This document shows positions 8,307 through 19,105 of a stretch of DNA of 64,000 nt, piece after piece; positions within the stretch are counted from its first letter, which is position 1; the number at the start of each line of letters is the position of its first letter. A program made the position numbers and the translations under genes. Below the pieces are notes generated by a model, which was not told the DNA's origin, ran no database searches, and was given only the letters and a program-made list of their open reading frames with translations. The DNA is from Viridibacillus arenosi (GTDB lineage Bacteria > Bacillota > Bacilli > Bacillales_A > Planococcaceae), in assembly GCF_001955655.1 (NCBI RefSeq), contig NZ_MSPW01000002.1:248001-312000 (forward strand), read 5' to 3'.

Positions 8307-10634
8307 ATGACTGAAGTAAAAAGAACAAAAAATATCCCATTATTACCCTTAAGAGGTTTACTAGTTTATCCCACGATGGTATTACATATCGATGTAGGTC
8401 GAGAGCGCTCTGTTGCAGCTCTTGAACATGCAATGCTGGAAGATAATCTTATTTTCTTAGTCACTCAAAAAGAGATGAGCATTGAAAATCCTACGCTGGA
8501 TGATTTATATACAGTCGGGACAGTCGCATATGTAAAACAAATGCTAAAGTTACCCAATGGAACAATTCGTGTTCTAGTTGAAGGTCTAAATCGTGCGAAA
8601 GTCGTTGATTATCGTGATGGAGAAGAATTTGCAGTTGTAGAAATTGAAAACTTTGAAGATTCAAAAACTGTAGATGCTGAAACAGAAGCCTTAATGCGTA
8701 CTCTTTTAACTTATTTTGAAAAGTACTCGAAAGCTTCGAGTAAAGTAACAACAGAAACATATGATACTGTTGCTGATATTGAAGAACCAGGACGCTTTGC
8801 AGATATGGTTGCTTCTTATTTGCCGTTGAAAATTAATGGCAAACAAGAGATTCTTAAAATCATCGACGTAAAGGAGCGTTTGGAAATATTAATCCAACGT
8901 TTACATGATGAGCAAGAAGTATTGAATCTTGAGAAAAAGATTGGCTCTAAAGTAAAACGTGCAATGGAAAAAGCGCAAAAGGAATTCTATTTACGTGAAC
9001 AAATGAAGGCTATTCAAACGGAACTTGGTGATCGTGAAGGCAAAACAGGTGAAGTATCTGAATTGAAAAAGAAAATTCAAGAATCAGGAATGCCTGAATC
9101 TACATTAAAAGCTGCGTATAAAGAATTGGATAGATACGAAAAATTGCCTGCAGCAGCAGCTGAAAGTGGCGTTATCCGTAGTTATATTGATTGGCTTGTT
9201 GCTTTACCATGGAAGGAAAAAACCGAAGATAGACATGATATTAAAATGGCAGAAAAAGTTTTAAATCGTGATCATGAAGGACTTGATAAAGTCAAAGAAC
9301 GTATTCTTGAGTATTTATCAGTTCGACAATTAAAACAATCTTTACGTGGTCCTATTTTATGTTTGGCGGGACCTCCTGGAGTAGGTAAAACTTCTTTGGC
9401 AAAATCGATTGCAGAAGCTTTAAATCGTAAATTTGTCCGTATTTCACTTGGTGGTGTACGTGATGAGTCTGAAATTCGTGGGCACAGAAGAACTTACGTG
9501 GGTGCGATGCCAGGACGTATCATACAAGGTATGAAAAAGGCCGGTACAGTAAACCCTGTATTTTTACTTGATGAAATCGATAAGATGTCGAATGATTTCC
9601 GAGGAGATCCTTCAGCCGCTATGCTTGAAGTATTAGACCCAGAACAAAACAATTCATTTAGTGATCATTACATTGAAGAAACTTATGATTTATCAAATGT
9701 ATTATTTGTTGCGACAGCAAATGATTTAAGTACGATTCCTGGTCCATTGCTTGATCGTATGGAGATTATAACTATCGCAGGTTATACAGAGCAAGAAAAG
9801 CATGAAATTTCGAAAAAACATCTTATTCCGAAACAACTGAAAGAGCATGGTATGTCAAAGACACAATTGCAAATTCGCGATGATGCTATTATTGATCTAA
9901 TTCGATATTATACTCGCGAAGCAGGTGTTCGAGGATTAGAACGTCAAATTGCAACATTATGCCGTAAAGCAGCAATGCAAATTGTTGCGGGTGATAAAAA
10001 ACGTGTGGTAATGGCGGCTAAGAATCTTGAAGATATTCTTGGGAAACATCGTTTCCATTACGGCCAAGCTGAAACAGAAAATCAAATAGGTGTGGCGACT
10101 GGGTTAGCGTATACAACAGTTGGTGGTGATACTTTACAGATTGAAGTGTCATTAACACCTGGTAAAGGCAAATTGCAGTTAACTGGTAAACTTGGAGACG
10201 TGATGAAGGAATCTGCTCAAACGGCTTTATCTTATGTCCGTTCAAAATCAGAGGACCTTAATATTGACCCGGAATTTTTTGACAAACATGATATTCACAT
10301 TCATGTACCAGAAGGAGCCGTACCAAAAGATGGTCCATCAGCGGGGATTACAATGGTTACAGCTATAACTTCTGCAATAACGAAACGTCCAATCCGACGA
10401 GAAATTGGGATGACCGGTGAAGTGACGTTGCGTGGACGAGTATTACCAATTGGTGGTTTGAAAGAAAAAACGTTAGGGGCGCATCGTGCAGGCTTAACGA
10501 CAATTATTTTACCGAAAGACAATGAACGCGATATTGATGATATACCAGATAGTGTTCGTGAACAGCTTTCATTTAAGATAGTGTCAAACGCAGATGAAGT
10601 ACTGGAAATAGCGTTAGACGGAGGAGAAATATGA
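8307..10634 (+). CDS. lonA: ATP-dependent protease La (LonA)
   Basis: A 775-residue Lon protease. It has an N-terminal substrate-recognition domain (about 1-200), a coiled helical linker, an AAA+ domain with Walker [13 protein letters not shown] and Walker B FLLDEIDK, and a C-terminal protease domain with the catalytic serine in PKDGPSAG and the partner lysine about 43 residues later. It degrades misfolded and regulatory proteins in the cytoplasm. The ATG at 8307 was preferred over the upstream in-frame start at 8289 because GGAGGTGATC lies just before it. In B. subtilis lonB separates clpX from lonA; here nothing does. Its stop overlaps the ysxC start by 4 bases. Confidence 0.97.
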   Translation: MTEVKRTKNIPLLPLRGLLVYPTMVLHIDVGRERSVAALEHAMLEDNLIFLVTQKEMSIENPTLDDLYTVGTVAYVKQMLKLPNGTIRVLVEGLNRAKVVDYRDGEEFAVVEIENFEDSKTVDAETEALMRTLLTYFEKYSKASSKVTTETYDTVADIEEPGRFADMVASYLPLKINGKQEILKIIDVKERLEILIQRLHDEQEVLNLEKKIGSKVKRAMEKAQKEFYLREQMKAIQTELGDREGKTGEVSELKKKIQESGMPESTLKAAYKELDRYEKLPAAAAESGVIRSYIDWLVALPWKEKTEDRHDIKMAEKVLNRDHEGLDKVKERILEYLSVRQLKQSLRGPILCLAGPPGVGKTSLAKSIAEALNRKFVRISLGGVRDESEIRGHRRTYVGAMPGRIIQGMKKAGTVNPVFLLDEIDKMSNDFRGDPSAAMLEVLDPEQNNSFSDHYIEETYDLSNVLFVATANDLSTIPGPLLDRMEIITIAGYTEQEKHEISKKHLIPKQLKEHGMSKTQLQIRDDAIIDLIRYYTREAGVRGLERQIATLCRKAAMQIVAGDKKRVVMAAKNLEDILGKHRFHYGQAETENQIGVATGLAYTTVGGDTLQIEVSLTPGKGKLQLTGKLGDVMKESAQTALSYVRSKSEDLNIDPEFFDKHDIHIHVPEGAVPKDGPSAGITMVTAITSAITKRPIRREIGMTGEVTLRGRVLPIGGLKEKTLGAHRAGLTTIILPKDNERDIDDIPDSVREQLSFKIVSNADEVLEIALDGGEI

Positions 10635-11212
10635 AAGTTAATAATGTAGAGATGGTCATTAGTGCAGTACGACCAGCACAATATCCAGAGGATGGTCTGC
10701 CAGAGTTCGCTTTGGCAGGACGTTCAAATGTAGGTAAGTCATCTTTTATCAATCGAATGATTGGACGTAAAAGTATGGCGCGTATTTCATCTAAACCAGG
10801 AAAAACTCAAACACTAAATTTTTATAAAATTGAAGAGCAATTGTTCTTTGTGGATGTTCCAGGTTATGGTTATGCGAAAGTTTCAAAATCTGAGCGTGAA
10901 GCTTGGGGACGAATGATCGAACAATATTTCACAAGCAGATCTCTATTAAAAGCGGTTGTGTTAATTGTGGATATTCGTCATAAACCAACAGTTGATGACT
11001 GTATGATGTATGATTTCTTGAAGCATTACAATATCCCATGTATCGTCGTTGCAACGAAAGCGGATAAAATTGTAAAAGGTAAATGGGAAAAGCATAAAAA
11101 AGTCGTGAAAGATGTATTGGACATGGATCCAAATGATCCGCTTATCTTATTTTCTTCTGAAAAAAGCATGGGTATGGACCAAGCTTGGGCAGAAATCGAA
11201 AAAAGAATGTAA
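10631..11212 (+). CDS. ysxC: Ribosome-biogenesis GTPase YsxC/EngB
   Basis: A 193-residue small GTPase of normal size. The G motifs are GRSNVGKSS (G1), DVPGYGYA (G3) and TKADK (G4). YsxC is needed for late assembly of the 50S subunit. It overlaps lonA by the sequence ATGA, with GGAGGAG just upstream, so the two are translationally coupled. A hairpin terminator follows. Confidence 0.96.
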   Translation: MKVNNVEMVISAVRPAQYPEDGLPEFALAGRSNVGKSSFINRMIGRKSMARISSKPGKTQTLNFYKIEEQLFFVDVPGYGYAKVSKSEREAWGRMIEQYFTSRSLLKAVVLIVDIRHKPTVDDCMMYDFLKHYNIPCIVVATKADKIVKGKWEKHKKVVKDVLDMDPNDPLILFSSEKSMGMDQAWAEIEKRM

Positions 11213-11224
11213 CAGTTTAATAGG

Positions 11225-11258
11225 AAGAGCGCGAGTGATAGTTGCTTGCGCTCTTTTG
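11225..11258 (+). terminator. Rho-independent terminator of lonA-ysxC
   Basis: AAGAGCGC pairs with GCGCTCTT across a 15-base loop, followed by a T-rich stretch. Confidence 0.75.
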
Positions 11259-11428
11259 TTATGTAGTGAATAGTTATGTGCTCGTTTGGGGAAAATAATA
11301 TATAAAGCAATAAGGTTGTTGTTCGACAAATTTTTTGATACACTTACATTATAATTATTCTAAATAAGACGCGTGCTATTATCATTCATATACCGTTCAC
11401 AATTAAAACTAGCTGTGACGGACATTTA

Positions 11429-11437
11429 TGCTATAAT
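11429..11437 (+). promoter_or_regulatory. Extended -10 promoter of the hem operon
   Basis: TGCTATAAT is a perfect extended -10 element (TGn plus TATAAT), about 40 bases upstream of the hemA start. No good -35 box is evident at the right spacing. Confidence 0.6.
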
Positions 11438-11478
11438 AGAAATCGTGAATTAGATGAACGTGAGAGGTGTATGATTTC

Positions 11479-12843
11479 ATGCATACCATCGTAGTAGGCT
11501 TGAATTATAAGACAGCTCCAGTAGAGATTCGTGAAAAATTCTCATTTATTGAGAGTGAAATACCGAATGCTATGAGAGCTCTTCAAAGTGAAAAAAGCAT
11601 ATTAGAGAACGTAATTGTATCTACATGTAACCGAACAGAAGTGTATGCTGTTGTCGATCAATTGCATACCGGACGACACTATATAAAACAATTCCTGGCA
11701 GATTGGTTTAAAGTTCCTGTTGAAACTTTTTCTGCTCATTTATATATTCGTGAAGATGAACAGTCGATGGAGCATTTGTTCCGCGTAACTGCAGGGATAG
11801 ATTCAATGGTACTTGGAGAAACGCAAATCCTTGGACAAGTGCGTACAAGCTTCTTGAATGGGCAAGAAATCGGTGCAACTGGTACTGTTTACAATAAACT
11901 ATTTAAGCAAGCTATTACATTTGCAAAACGCGCGCATGGTGAAACAGCTATCGGCGAAAATGCAGTGTCTGTTTCTTATGCGGCAGTAGAACTTGCTAAG
12001 AAAATCTTCGGCTCATTACAACAAAAACATGTTGCTATTTTAGGCGCAGGTAAAATGGGTGAGTTAGCTACTCAAAATTTGTATGGTAGTGGTGTTGGTA
12101 AAGTAACGGTGATTAACCGTACATTTGAGAAGGCGGAATTACTTGCCTCTAAATTTGAAGGAACAGCAAAATCAATGCAAGAGCTACAATGCACACTTCT
12201 TGAAGCTGATATTTTAATCAGTTCAACTGGTGCGACAGACTATGTTATTGATTTTGAATTAATGCAATTTGTAGAACGTTTAAGAAAAGGAAAACCATTA
12301 TTTATGGTAGATATCGCTGTACCTCGTGACTTAGATCCGCGTATTGGCGATTTACCAAATGTTTTCCTATATGATATTGATGATTTACAAGGCATAGTTG
12401 AGGCGAACCTAGCTGAGCGTGAACGTGCTGCTAAGCAAATTTCGTCAATGATTGACACTGAAATTCATGAATTCCAAGACTGGTTATCAACACTTGGTGT
12501 TGTACCTGTAATTGCTGCGCTTCGTAAAAAAGCAGCAACAATTCAAGAGGAAACAATGCAAAGTATTGAAAACAAAATGCCTGATTTAACAGAACGTGAG
12601 AAAAAAGTGTTAAGTAAACATACGAAATCAATTATCAATCAATTATTAAAAGAACCAATTTTGCAAGCTAAGGAAATGGCTAGTTCAGCAAAAGCAAATG
12701 AACAATTACAGCTTTTCCAACAAATTTTCGGAATTGAGAATGATGTGCAAGATGAAGTGAAAAAACACCAATTAGAAGAAAAAAATCGAATGCAAAAAAT
12801 AGCAGAAGAAGCACAATCTTCTAGTCCTGGATTATCATATTAA
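11479..12843 (+). CDS. hemA: Glutamyl-tRNA reductase
   Basis: A 454-residue HemA, the usual length in Bacillaceae. It reduces glutamyl-tRNA(Glu) to glutamate-1-semialdehyde with NADPH, the first committed step of heme synthesis. The catalytic cysteine lies in [11 protein letters not shown], the NADPH-binding domain has GAGKMGE, and the C-terminal helical dimerisation domain follows. The ATG at 11479 matches the family start ([19 protein letters not shown]); GAGAGGTG lies 9 bases upstream. The frame is also open to a GTG at 11467. It heads a six-gene tetrapyrrole operon. Confidence 0.96.
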   Translation: MHTIVVGLNYKTAPVEIREKFSFIESEIPNAMRALQSEKSILENVIVSTCNRTEVYAVVDQLHTGRHYIKQFLADWFKVPVETFSAHLYIREDEQSMEHLFRVTAGIDSMVLGETQILGQVRTSFLNGQEIGATGTVYNKLFKQAITFAKRAHGETAIGENAVSVSYAAVELAKKIFGSLQQKHVAILGAGKMGELATQNLYGSGVGKVTVINRTFEKAELLASKFEGTAKSMQELQCTLLEADILISSTGATDYVIDFELMQFVERLRKGKPLFMVDIAVPRDLDPRIGDLPNVFLYDIDDLQGIVEANLAERERAAKQISSMIDTEIHEFQDWLSTLGVVPVIAALRKKAATIQEETMQSIENKMPDLTEREKKVLSKHTKSIINQLLKEPILQAKEMASSAKANEQLQLFQQIFGIENDVQDEVKKHQLEEKNRMQKIAEEAQSSSPGLSY

Positions 12844-12942
12844 TGAAATTTGTTTAGGAGGCGTTTTCGTATCTGTATGGTAAACTAATAGATGCGAAAT
12901 CGTCTTTTTTTCGAGATAAAGTTAAAAATAAAGGAGTAAGTT

Positions 12943-13773
12943 ATGGCTGATTTGACGATGACAAGACTACATGAAGCGATGGTCGTCTTATATGCAATCA
13001 GTCTTGTATTCTATTTTATAGATTATTTAAATAAGGATGCAAAAGCTCACCGTGTTGCATTTTGGCTACTTTCCATCGTATGGATTTTACAATCAGTTTT
13101 TTTAGTAATGTATATAGTGGAGACACATCGTTTCCCTATACTATCGTTGTTTGAAGGAATCTATCTATACGCTTGGTTATTAATAACCATTTCGATTCTT
13201 TTACATTGCGTATATCGAGTAGATTTACCAGTATTCTTCATCAACGTAATTGGATTCATCTTCATGACGATACATACATTTGCACCATCGCAAATTACAC
13301 AGTCGCCAGTAGGTGAGGCACTAAGCTCTGAGCTTTTATTTATCCATATTACGTTTGCAATACTTTCGTACGTGGCATTCTCACTATCGTTTGTTTTTTC
13401 GACATTATATTTGATTTTATATAATGTATTAAAGAAAAAGAAATGGACTAAGCAATGGACGAGACTTCCATCATTACAGCAAACTGAGCAAGGAATGACG
13501 GCTTCATTATTAACGGGTATACCGTTATTATTAATAAGTTTAATTTTAGGACTACAATGGGCATATTTAACATTAGATAACATATCTGTATTTGATGTGA
13601 AAATTGTTGGTTCATTTGTTTCGTTGTTAATATATTGTTTCATCATTTATGGAAATCGAAAAAGGAGATTACATTCGACAAGTTATGCGTGGGCTCATGT
13701 GTATGCATTTCTATTTGTAATCATTAACTTCTTTTTAGGAAGTAAGTTATCTGATTTTCATCTCTGGTATTAA
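12943..13773 (+). CDS. hemX: HemX, CcsA-like membrane protein
   Basis: A 276-residue polytopic membrane protein, with about eight hydrophobic segments, of the cytochrome c assembly (CcsA/HemX) family. In B. subtilis HemX lowers the cellular level of HemA and is not itself an enzyme of the pathway. Position between hemA and hemC is the conserved Bacillus arrangement. Ribosome binding site AAAGGAG precedes the ATG. Confidence 0.9.
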   Translation: MADLTMTRLHEAMVVLYAISLVFYFIDYLNKDAKAHRVAFWLLSIVWILQSVFLVMYIVETHRFPILSLFEGIYLYAWLLITISILLHCVYRVDLPVFFINVIGFIFMTIHTFAPSQITQSPVGEALSSELLFIHITFAILSYVAFSLSFVFSTLYLILYNVLKKKKWTKQWTRLPSLQQTEQGMTASLLTGIPLLLISLILGLQWAYLTLDNISVFDVKIVGSFVSLLIYCFIIYGNRKRRLHSTSYAWAHVYAFLFVIINFFLGSKLSDFHLWY

Positions 13774-13791
13774 TAGAAAGGTTGGATTATT

Positions 13792-14724
13792 GTGAGAAAA
13801 ATAGTAGTAGGTTCAAGAAGAAGTAAACTGGCTTTAACGCAAACTAATTGGTTTATCAATCAAATGAAACAGGCGGGTGCTCCGTTTGAATTTGAAGTCA
13901 AAGAAATCGTGACTAAAGGTGACCAAATTTTAGATGTCCAACTTTCTAAAGTCGGCGGTAAAGGACTTTTTGTAAAAGAAATCGAACAAGAACTCTTTGA
14001 TAAAGGAATTGATTTTGCTGTCCATAGTATGAAGGACATGCCTGCAGTTCTGCCCGAAGGTCTTGTAATCGGCTGTATCCCTCCACGTGAAGATGCACGT
14101 GATGCTTTCATTTCAAAAGGTCATGTGAAATTTGCTGATCTACCAAAAGGTGCTGTTGTTGGAACAAGTAGCTTACGCCGCAGTGCACAATTATTAGTCC
14201 AACGTCCAGATATCGAAATCAAATGGATTCGTGGAAACGTAGATACGCGTTTAGCGAAACTTGAAACGGGCGAATATGATGCGATTATTTTAGCAGCAGC
14301 AGGTCTTAAACGACTAGGCTGGAGTCAAGATGTCGTAACAGAATACTTATCTGCTGAAATGTGTATCCCTGCTGTTGGGCAAGGTTCTCTTGGTATTGAG
14401 TGTCGTAGTGATGATGCTGAATTATTAGCCGAGCTTGCTAAATTAACAGACAAAGCAACTTGGGAAGAAGCACATGCAGAGCGCGCATATCTTGCAGCAA
14501 TGGATGGCGGTTGCCAAGTACCAATCGCAGGTTACGCAAAATATGATGGAAAACAAATTGAACTAACAGGTTTAGTAGCAGCCCCAGATGCGTCTGTTAT
14601 TTATAAAGAAACAGTGACAATGGAAGATGCTAAAGCAGCTGGTGAAGAAGTTGCTCGTATTTTAACAGAGCAAGGAGCCTTTGATTTAATTCAAAAAGTA
14701 AAGGCTGAGCAAGATGCTGAATGA
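13792..14724 (+). CDS. hemC: Porphobilinogen deaminase (hydroxymethylbilane synthase)
   Basis: A 310-residue HemC. It joins four porphobilinogen units into hydroxymethylbilane on a dipyrromethane cofactor. The cofactor-attaching cysteine is in [12 protein letters not shown] and the hinge region has [16 protein letters not shown]. The conserved Arg cluster [11 protein letters not shown] is present. It starts with GTG behind GAAAGG. It overlaps hemD by 11 bases. Confidence 0.97.
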   Translation: MRKIVVGSRRSKLALTQTNWFINQMKQAGAPFEFEVKEIVTKGDQILDVQLSKVGGKGLFVKEIEQELFDKGIDFAVHSMKDMPAVLPEGLVIGCIPPREDARDAFISKGHVKFADLPKGAVVGTSSLRRSAQLLVQRPDIEIKWIRGNVDTRLAKLETGEYDAIILAAAGLKRLGWSQDVVTEYLSAEMCIPAVGQGSLGIECRSDDAELLAELAKLTDKATWEEAHAERAYLAAMDGGCQVPIAGYAKYDGKQIELTGLVAAPDASVIYKETVTMEDAKAAGEEVARILTEQGAFDLIQKVKAEQDAE

Positions 14725-15478
14725 TTTATCTCTTAATGGAGACAAAATCGTATTAACAGGCACACATGTTACAGCAGCTGTGAAAAAGCAAATTGAACAA
14801 TTAGGCGGTCAGGCTATACACCTACCGCTTATTACTGTTAATGAGATTAAAAGTGACATGGACCGACAACGACTTGAAAAAAGTAAGCAGTATGATTGGC
14901 TTATTTTCACAAGTCAAAATGCGGTCCTTGCTTTTATAAGTAAAATACAGCGTTTTCATTTCCAGGCATCTGAGTGGTCATGTAAAGTGGCTGCTGTTGG
15001 TACAAAAACAGCCGAAGCTCTTGAAGAAATAGGTTTTGAGATTAAATTTATGCCATCAACTTTTAGTGCAGATGTATTTGTACAAGAGTTTCCTACAATT
15101 GCAGGAGACAATGTATCCTGTCAATTTTTTAAGGGTTCGATGGCAAAGGATACTATAGTAAAAGGTTTATCTTGTCATGTCGATGAATGGACTGTCTATG
15201 AAACCGTTCAAACGACAGAACATACTACAGAACTGCTAACACTTTTAAAAGAATCGACAAATGTAAGTATTGCCTTTGCAAGTCCATCTGCAGTAGAGGT
15301 TTTTTCTGAGCATGTAGCAAAGGTAATCGGTTGGCATTCATTTATGGTTCTATCCATTGGACATATCACGGAGCGAGCGCTAATTAAGGCGGGAGCTAAA
15401 GTTGATATAATGCCACCGACCTATACAATGAAAGCTTTGATTCAAGAGTTAGCTAATAGAAAGGAACATCTAAAATGA
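14714..15478 (+). CDS. hemD: Uroporphyrinogen-III synthase
   Basis: A 254-residue two-domain HemD, a fold with low sequence conservation; identity rests on length, the stretches [11 protein letters not shown] and [15 protein letters not shown], and position between hemC and hemB. It cyclises hydroxymethylbilane to uroporphyrinogen III. No strong ribosome binding site is seen; translation is probably coupled to hemC, which it overlaps by 11 bases, and it overlaps hemB by 4. Confidence 0.92.
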   Translation: MLNDLSLNGDKIVLTGTHVTAAVKKQIEQLGGQAIHLPLITVNEIKSDMDRQRLEKSKQYDWLIFTSQNAVLAFISKIQRFHFQASEWSCKVAAVGTKTAEALEEIGFEIKFMPSTFSADVFVQEFPTIAGDNVSCQFFKGSMAKDTIVKGLSCHVDEWTVYETVQTTEHTTELLTLLKESTNVSIAFASPSAVEVFSEHVAKVIGWHSFMVLSIGHITERALIKAGAKVDIMPPTYTMKALIQELANRKEHLK

Positions 15479-16458
15479 AAGATTTAACATTTAAAAGACA
15501 CAGACGTTTACGTCAATCTGCTACTATGCGTTCAATGGTAAAAGAAACATATTTGCATAAAGAAGATTTCATCTATCCCATTTTCGTCATGGATGGCGAA
15601 AATATTAAAAATGAAGTATCTTCTATGCCAGGCGTTTTCCAATTTTCAATTGATCGTTTAGGTGAGGAAATGGATGAAGTAGTATCACTAGGTATTCCTT
15701 CGGTTATTCTTTTTGGCTTACCTGCCGAAAAAGACGAAGTAGGTACTCAAGCTTTCCACAATCACGGTATTGTTCAAGAAGCAACTCGTTTTGTGAAAAA
15801 AAATTACCCAGAAATCGTTGTTATTGCAGACACATGCCTATGTGAATTTACTTCTCATGGTCACTGTGGCGTCGTTAATGACAAAGAACAAATTTTAAAT
15901 GATCCTTCACTAGATTTATTAGCAAAAACGGCAGTTTCTCAAGCAGAAGCAGGAGCAGACATTATTGCACCATCTAATATGATGGACGGTTTTGTAGCAG
16001 CGATTCGTAAAGGCTTAGATGATGCTGGATTTGAAGATGTTCCAATCATGTCTTATGCAGTAAAATATGCCTCAGCATACTATGGGCCATTCCGAGATGC
16101 GGCTGATGGCGCACCTAAATTTGGTGATCGTAAAACATATCAAATGGATCCTGCAAATCGTATGGAAGCAATGCGTGAAGCTACTTCAGACGTAGAAGAA
16201 GGAGCAGATTTCTTAATCGTTAAACCAGCATTAGCTTACTTAGATATTGTACGTGATGTACGTAATAACTACGATTTACCGATTGTTGCTTACAATGTAA
16301 GTGGCGAATATGCGATGGTCAAAGCGGCATCTATTAATGGCTGGATTGACGAAAAACAAACGGTCCTAGAAACACTGCTAGGTATGAAACGCGCAGGTGC
16401 AGACTTAATCATTACTTATCATGCAAAAGATGCAGTTCGTTGGATGGAGGGAAAATAA
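15475..16458 (+). CDS. hemB: Delta-aminolevulinic acid dehydratase (porphobilinogen synthase)
   Basis: A 327-residue HemB that condenses two 5-aminolevulinate molecules to porphobilinogen. The zinc-site cysteines are present ([14 protein letters not shown]), placing it in the Zn-dependent group. The two active-site lysines are in [15 protein letters not shown] and [16 protein letters not shown] overlap with hemD indicates coupling. Confidence 0.97.
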   Translation: MKDLTFKRHRRLRQSATMRSMVKETYLHKEDFIYPIFVMDGENIKNEVSSMPGVFQFSIDRLGEEMDEVVSLGIPSVILFGLPAEKDEVGTQAFHNHGIVQEATRFVKKNYPEIVVIADTCLCEFTSHGHCGVVNDKEQILNDPSLDLLAKTAVSQAEAGADIIAPSNMMDGFVAAIRKGLDDAGFEDVPIMSYAVKYASAYYGPFRDAADGAPKFGDRKTYQMDPANRMEAMREATSDVEEGADFLIVKPALAYLDIVRDVRNNYDLPIVAYNVSGEYAMVKAASINGWIDEKQTVLETLLGMKRAGADLIITYHAKDAVRWMEGK

Positions 16459-16461
16459 TTC

Positions 16462-17754
16462 ATGACACGTTCATATGAAAAATCAAAACAAGCTTTTCAA
16501 GAAGCAGTAAACTTAATGCCAGGTGGCGTAAATAGTCCAGTTCGTGCATTTAAAGCAGTGGATATGGATCCCATTTTCATGGCTAGTGGTAAAGGAGCAA
16601 TCATTACGGATATCGATGGTAATGATTATATTGACTATGTATTATCATGGGGTCCACTAATTATTGGTCACACGCACCCTGATGTTGTAGCTGCTATTCA
16701 AAAAGTAGCTGAAACAGGAACGAGCTTCGGTGCTTCTTCACTAGTAGAAAATGAACTAGCAAAAGTAGTAATAGATCGTATTCCTTCAATCGAAATGATT
16801 CGTATGGTATCTTCAGGTACGGAAGCAACAATGAGTGCAATCCGTGCAGCACGTGGCTTTACAGGAAGAGATAAAATTTTGAAGTTCGAAGGTAGCTATC
16901 ACGGACATGGTGATAGCTTACTGATTAAAGCTGGTTCGGGTGTCGCAACACTTGGTTTACCAGACAGCCCAGGTGTACCATTGGGAATTGCTCAAAACAC
17001 ATTAACTGTTCCTTATAATGATTTAGAATCTGCTAAACTTGTCTTCGAAAAATTCGGCGAAGAAATTGCTGCAGTAATCGTTGAGCCAGTTTGCGGTAAT
17101 ATGGGTGTGGTTCCTCCGTTACCAGGATTCCTTGAGGGATTACGTGAACTAACAACAAACGCTGGCTCACTATTAATCTTTGATGAAGTAATGACTGGTT
17201 TCCGTGTAGGGTATCATAGTGCTCAAGGTCACTTTGGTGTAACACCAGATTTAACTTGTCTTGGTAAAGTAATCGGTGGTGGACTACCTGTAGGTGCATT
17301 CGGTGGTAAGCGTGAAATTATGGAGAAAATTGCTCCGGCAGGTCCAATCTATCAAGCGGGTACATTATCAGGTAACCCACTTGCAATGTCTGCTGGTTTA
17401 GCAACAATAAGTCATTTAAAACCTGAAACATATGATTACTTCACAAAATTAGGGGATCAATTAGAAGCAGGTTTCCGCGAAGCTGCAGAAACTTACAATA
17501 TCCCGCACACAGTAAATCGTGCAGGTTCAATGATTGGTTATTTCTTAACGAATGAGAATGTCATTAACTTTGAAACGGCGAAAACTTCTGATTTACAATT
17601 GTTTGCTGAATACTACGGTTTAATGGCGAATGAAGGAATCTTCTTGCCGCCGTCACAATTTGAAGGTGTATTTGTTTCTACAGAGCACACTGAAGAACAT
17701 ATTGCAAAGACAGTTCAAGCTTTCCAAAAAGTATTTAAACAACTTGCACGCTAA
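16462..17754 (+). CDS. hemL: Glutamate-1-semialdehyde 2,1-aminomutase
   Basis: A 430-residue class III aminotransferase-fold enzyme that converts glutamate-1-semialdehyde to 5-aminolevulinate. The PLP lysine is in [18 protein letters not shown], the PLP-anchoring aspartate in [18 protein letters not shown] lies 8 bases before the ATG. It is the last gene of the hem operon; a terminator follows. Confidence 0.97.
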   Translation: MTRSYEKSKQAFQEAVNLMPGGVNSPVRAFKAVDMDPIFMASGKGAIITDIDGNDYIDYVLSWGPLIIGHTHPDVVAAIQKVAETGTSFGASSLVENELAKVVIDRIPSIEMIRMVSSGTEATMSAIRAARGFTGRDKILKFEGSYHGHGDSLLIKAGSGVATLGLPDSPGVPLGIAQNTLTVPYNDLESAKLVFEKFGEEIAAVIVEPVCGNMGVVPPLPGFLEGLRELTTNAGSLLIFDEVMTGFRVGYHSAQGHFGVTPDLTCLGKVIGGGLPVGAFGGKREIMEKIAPAGPIYQAGTLSGNPLAMSAGLATISHLKPETYDYFTKLGDQLEAGFREAAETYNIPHTVNRAGSMIGYFLTNENVINFETAKTSDLQLFAEYYGLMANEGIFLPPSQFEGVFVSTEHTEEHIAKTVQAFQKVFKQLAR

Positions 17755-17769
17755 TATAATAGTAAAAGA

Positions 17770-17805
17770 AAAAGGCTTTCTCCATTTAGAGAAGGCCTTT
17801 TTTTA
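17770..17805 (+). terminator. Rho-independent terminator of the hem operon
   Basis: AAAGGCtTTCTC pairs with GAGAAGGCCTTT around a six-base loop and is followed by seven T. Confidence 0.85.
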
Positions 17806-17930
17806 TGCATGTAAATACATTGATAATGTACCTAATATAAATAATCTTTATCATAGAGCATCAATGACTTTAATGGATCCGATCAACAAACGAATAACTA
17901 AAACCGTTTGCTCTAAGGACATAACATAAT

Positions 17931-17960
17931 GCATATTCACGATACTATCAAGCATATAAT
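17931..17960 (+). promoter_or_regulatory. SigE-like promoter of the SpoVID-like gene
   Basis: GCATATT (17931-17937) and CATATAAT (17953-17960) are separated by 15 bases. This fits the mother-cell SigE consensus (KMATATT, about 14-15 bases, CATACANT) closely and sits about 30 bases before the start codon. Confidence 0.6.
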
Positions 17961-17988
17961 CTATTAGATATATGAAGGAGGTCAAGCT

Positions 17989-18558
17989 ATGCAACATATT
18001 TCCTGGGAAATCGCAGAAGGATTTAACTTCCCTGAAAGTTTTGGTAAACCGCAAGATACGTCGAATGTGAAAATTACACCTCGTTGGACACAAGAAGAGT
18101 CAGGTGAATCAGTATTCTTAACAGGTATTTATCATATTTCTGCCAATGTAGCATTTGCAGAAGGAGAAACACCACATCATGGGACTTCAACTTGGACAAC
18201 AATAGAGGATTTAGACATGCAAGGAGAATCGGGTTATTTTGAATATGCTGTGCCGTTACATGTAAATTTGCCGCGAGATCGAGTGAATAAAGACGTCCCT
18301 GTAGAAATAAAAGTAGACTATATTACGACAACATTCCAAGATGATGGTAGCTGTCATTTTAGCTGGCAAGCGACATGTAATTATGAGGAGCCGCAAGCTG
18401 CTACTGCACAAGTAGAAGCAGAAGTAGTAGAAAGTTCTTCTACCACTACTGCTGAGGCAAGTGCTCAAGAAATACCAGAATCTGATGCGCTCTTATGGGA
18501 TTTAGAAGAAGCATATACGATTAAAACGTATAATTTAAAGGAAATCCGTAAACAGTAA
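17989..18558 (+). CDS. Short SpoVID-like spore coat morphogenesis protein without LysM
   Basis: A 189-residue protein at the spoVID locus (between hemL and valS). Residues 1-130 resemble by eye the N-terminal beta-rich domain of SpoVID: a TGIYHISA segment, then FEYAVPLHVNLPRDRV, which parallels the PVDITIPKNKV region of B. subtilis SpoVID. B. subtilis SpoVID is about 575 residues, with a long acidic middle and a C-terminal LysM; here only about 60 residues follow (Ala/Glu/Ser/Thr-rich, then a short tail with WDLEEAYTIKTYNLKEI), and no LysM is visible. The upstream SigE-like promoter supports mother-cell expression. Ribosome binding site AAGGAGGT is strong. Assignment is by eye plus synteny; it could instead be an unrelated sporulation protein. 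Confidence 0.65.
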   Translation: MQHISWEIAEGFNFPESFGKPQDTSNVKITPRWTQEESGESVFLTGIYHISANVAFAEGETPHHGTSTWTTIEDLDMQGESGYFEYAVPLHVNLPRDRVNKDVPVEIKVDYITTTFQDDGSCHFSWQATCNYEEPQAATAQVEAEVVESSSTTTAEASAQEIPESDALLWDLEEAYTIKTYNLKEIRKQ

Positions 18559-18729
18559 GTACCACAATAAGGCTAATACCAAAAGTAATATAATGTCTCC
18601 TGTTGTCGGGATGATGATTACACGAATACCTTGGAAGCAACAAAGAGGAATGATAATACTTCTACAGTAAAACCTTGTTTTCCGTAGCCAAGGTGGTAGA
18701 AAATAAGGGTTATATTTTCGACGTGACAT
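18535..18729 (-). CDS. Small membrane protein, function unknown
   Basis: A 64-residue protein on the minus strand. The coding claim rests on a strong ribosome binding site (AAAGGAGG 10 bases before ATG) and a protein-like layout: a basic, aromatic N-terminus (MSRRKYNPYFLPPWLRK), then a hydrophobic C-terminal segment (DIILLLVLALLWYLLF) that should span the membrane. Two cysteines are present (one at about 22 and one in PLCCF region). It converges on and overlaps the SpoVID-like gene by 24 bases. I do not recognise the family; a small sporulation-associated membrane protein would fit the location but is a guess. Confidence 0.6.
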   Translation of the reverse strand: MSRRKYNPYFLPPWLRKTRFYCRSIIIPLCCFQGIRVIIIPTTGDIILLLVLALLWYLLFTDFL

Positions 18730-18805
18730 GAAATGTAGTCCTCCTTTCTAAAAAACTTGAAAATGCATCTTTTTTTCGATACAATAAGGTCATCTTAATA
18801 TAGAT

Positions 18806-19042
18806 GCATAGATAGGGAAGAGTAGAATGCATTGTGTTTGCCAAAGAGAGGAAACGTTAGGTGCGAGTTTCCGCTTACACACATTTGAAGGTCGCCCTGG
18901 AGCAGTTTCTGTGAACCTGATAAAGCTTAGCAGAAGCCGGTTAGAAGCCGTTATACAATGAAGTGTCAGCACGTTTTTTGTGTTGAAATAAAGGTGGTAC
19001 CGCGAATTCAACTCCTTCGTCCTTTTTAGGCGATAGGAGTTT
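18806..19042 (+). promoter_or_regulatory. T-box riboswitch controlling valS
   Basis: A tRNA-sensing leader. The T-box proper AAGGTGGTACCGCG lies at 18991-19004 and is followed by a terminator formed by AACTCCT and AGGAGTT (about 19010-19042) with a T run. Upstream, GGAAAC and GTTTCC form the apical part of Stem I around a loop containing AGGTGCGA. A GTC triplet at 18891-18893, on the 3' side of Stem I, is the likely specifier codon for tRNA-Val, matching the downstream valyl-tRNA synthetase. Uncharged tRNA-Val should favour the antiterminator and raise valS expression. Confidence 0.9.
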
Positions 19043-19105
19043 TTTATTTGCAAAAAACTACAAGTTACTTCGTTGTTAACAAAAAATTAAAAGGAGGTCG
19101 TCAAA

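Noticed and set aside
17630-17929. A 99-codon frame starting inside hemL
   Set aside because: Starts within hemL in another phase, crosses the hem operon terminator, and lacks a ribosome binding site.
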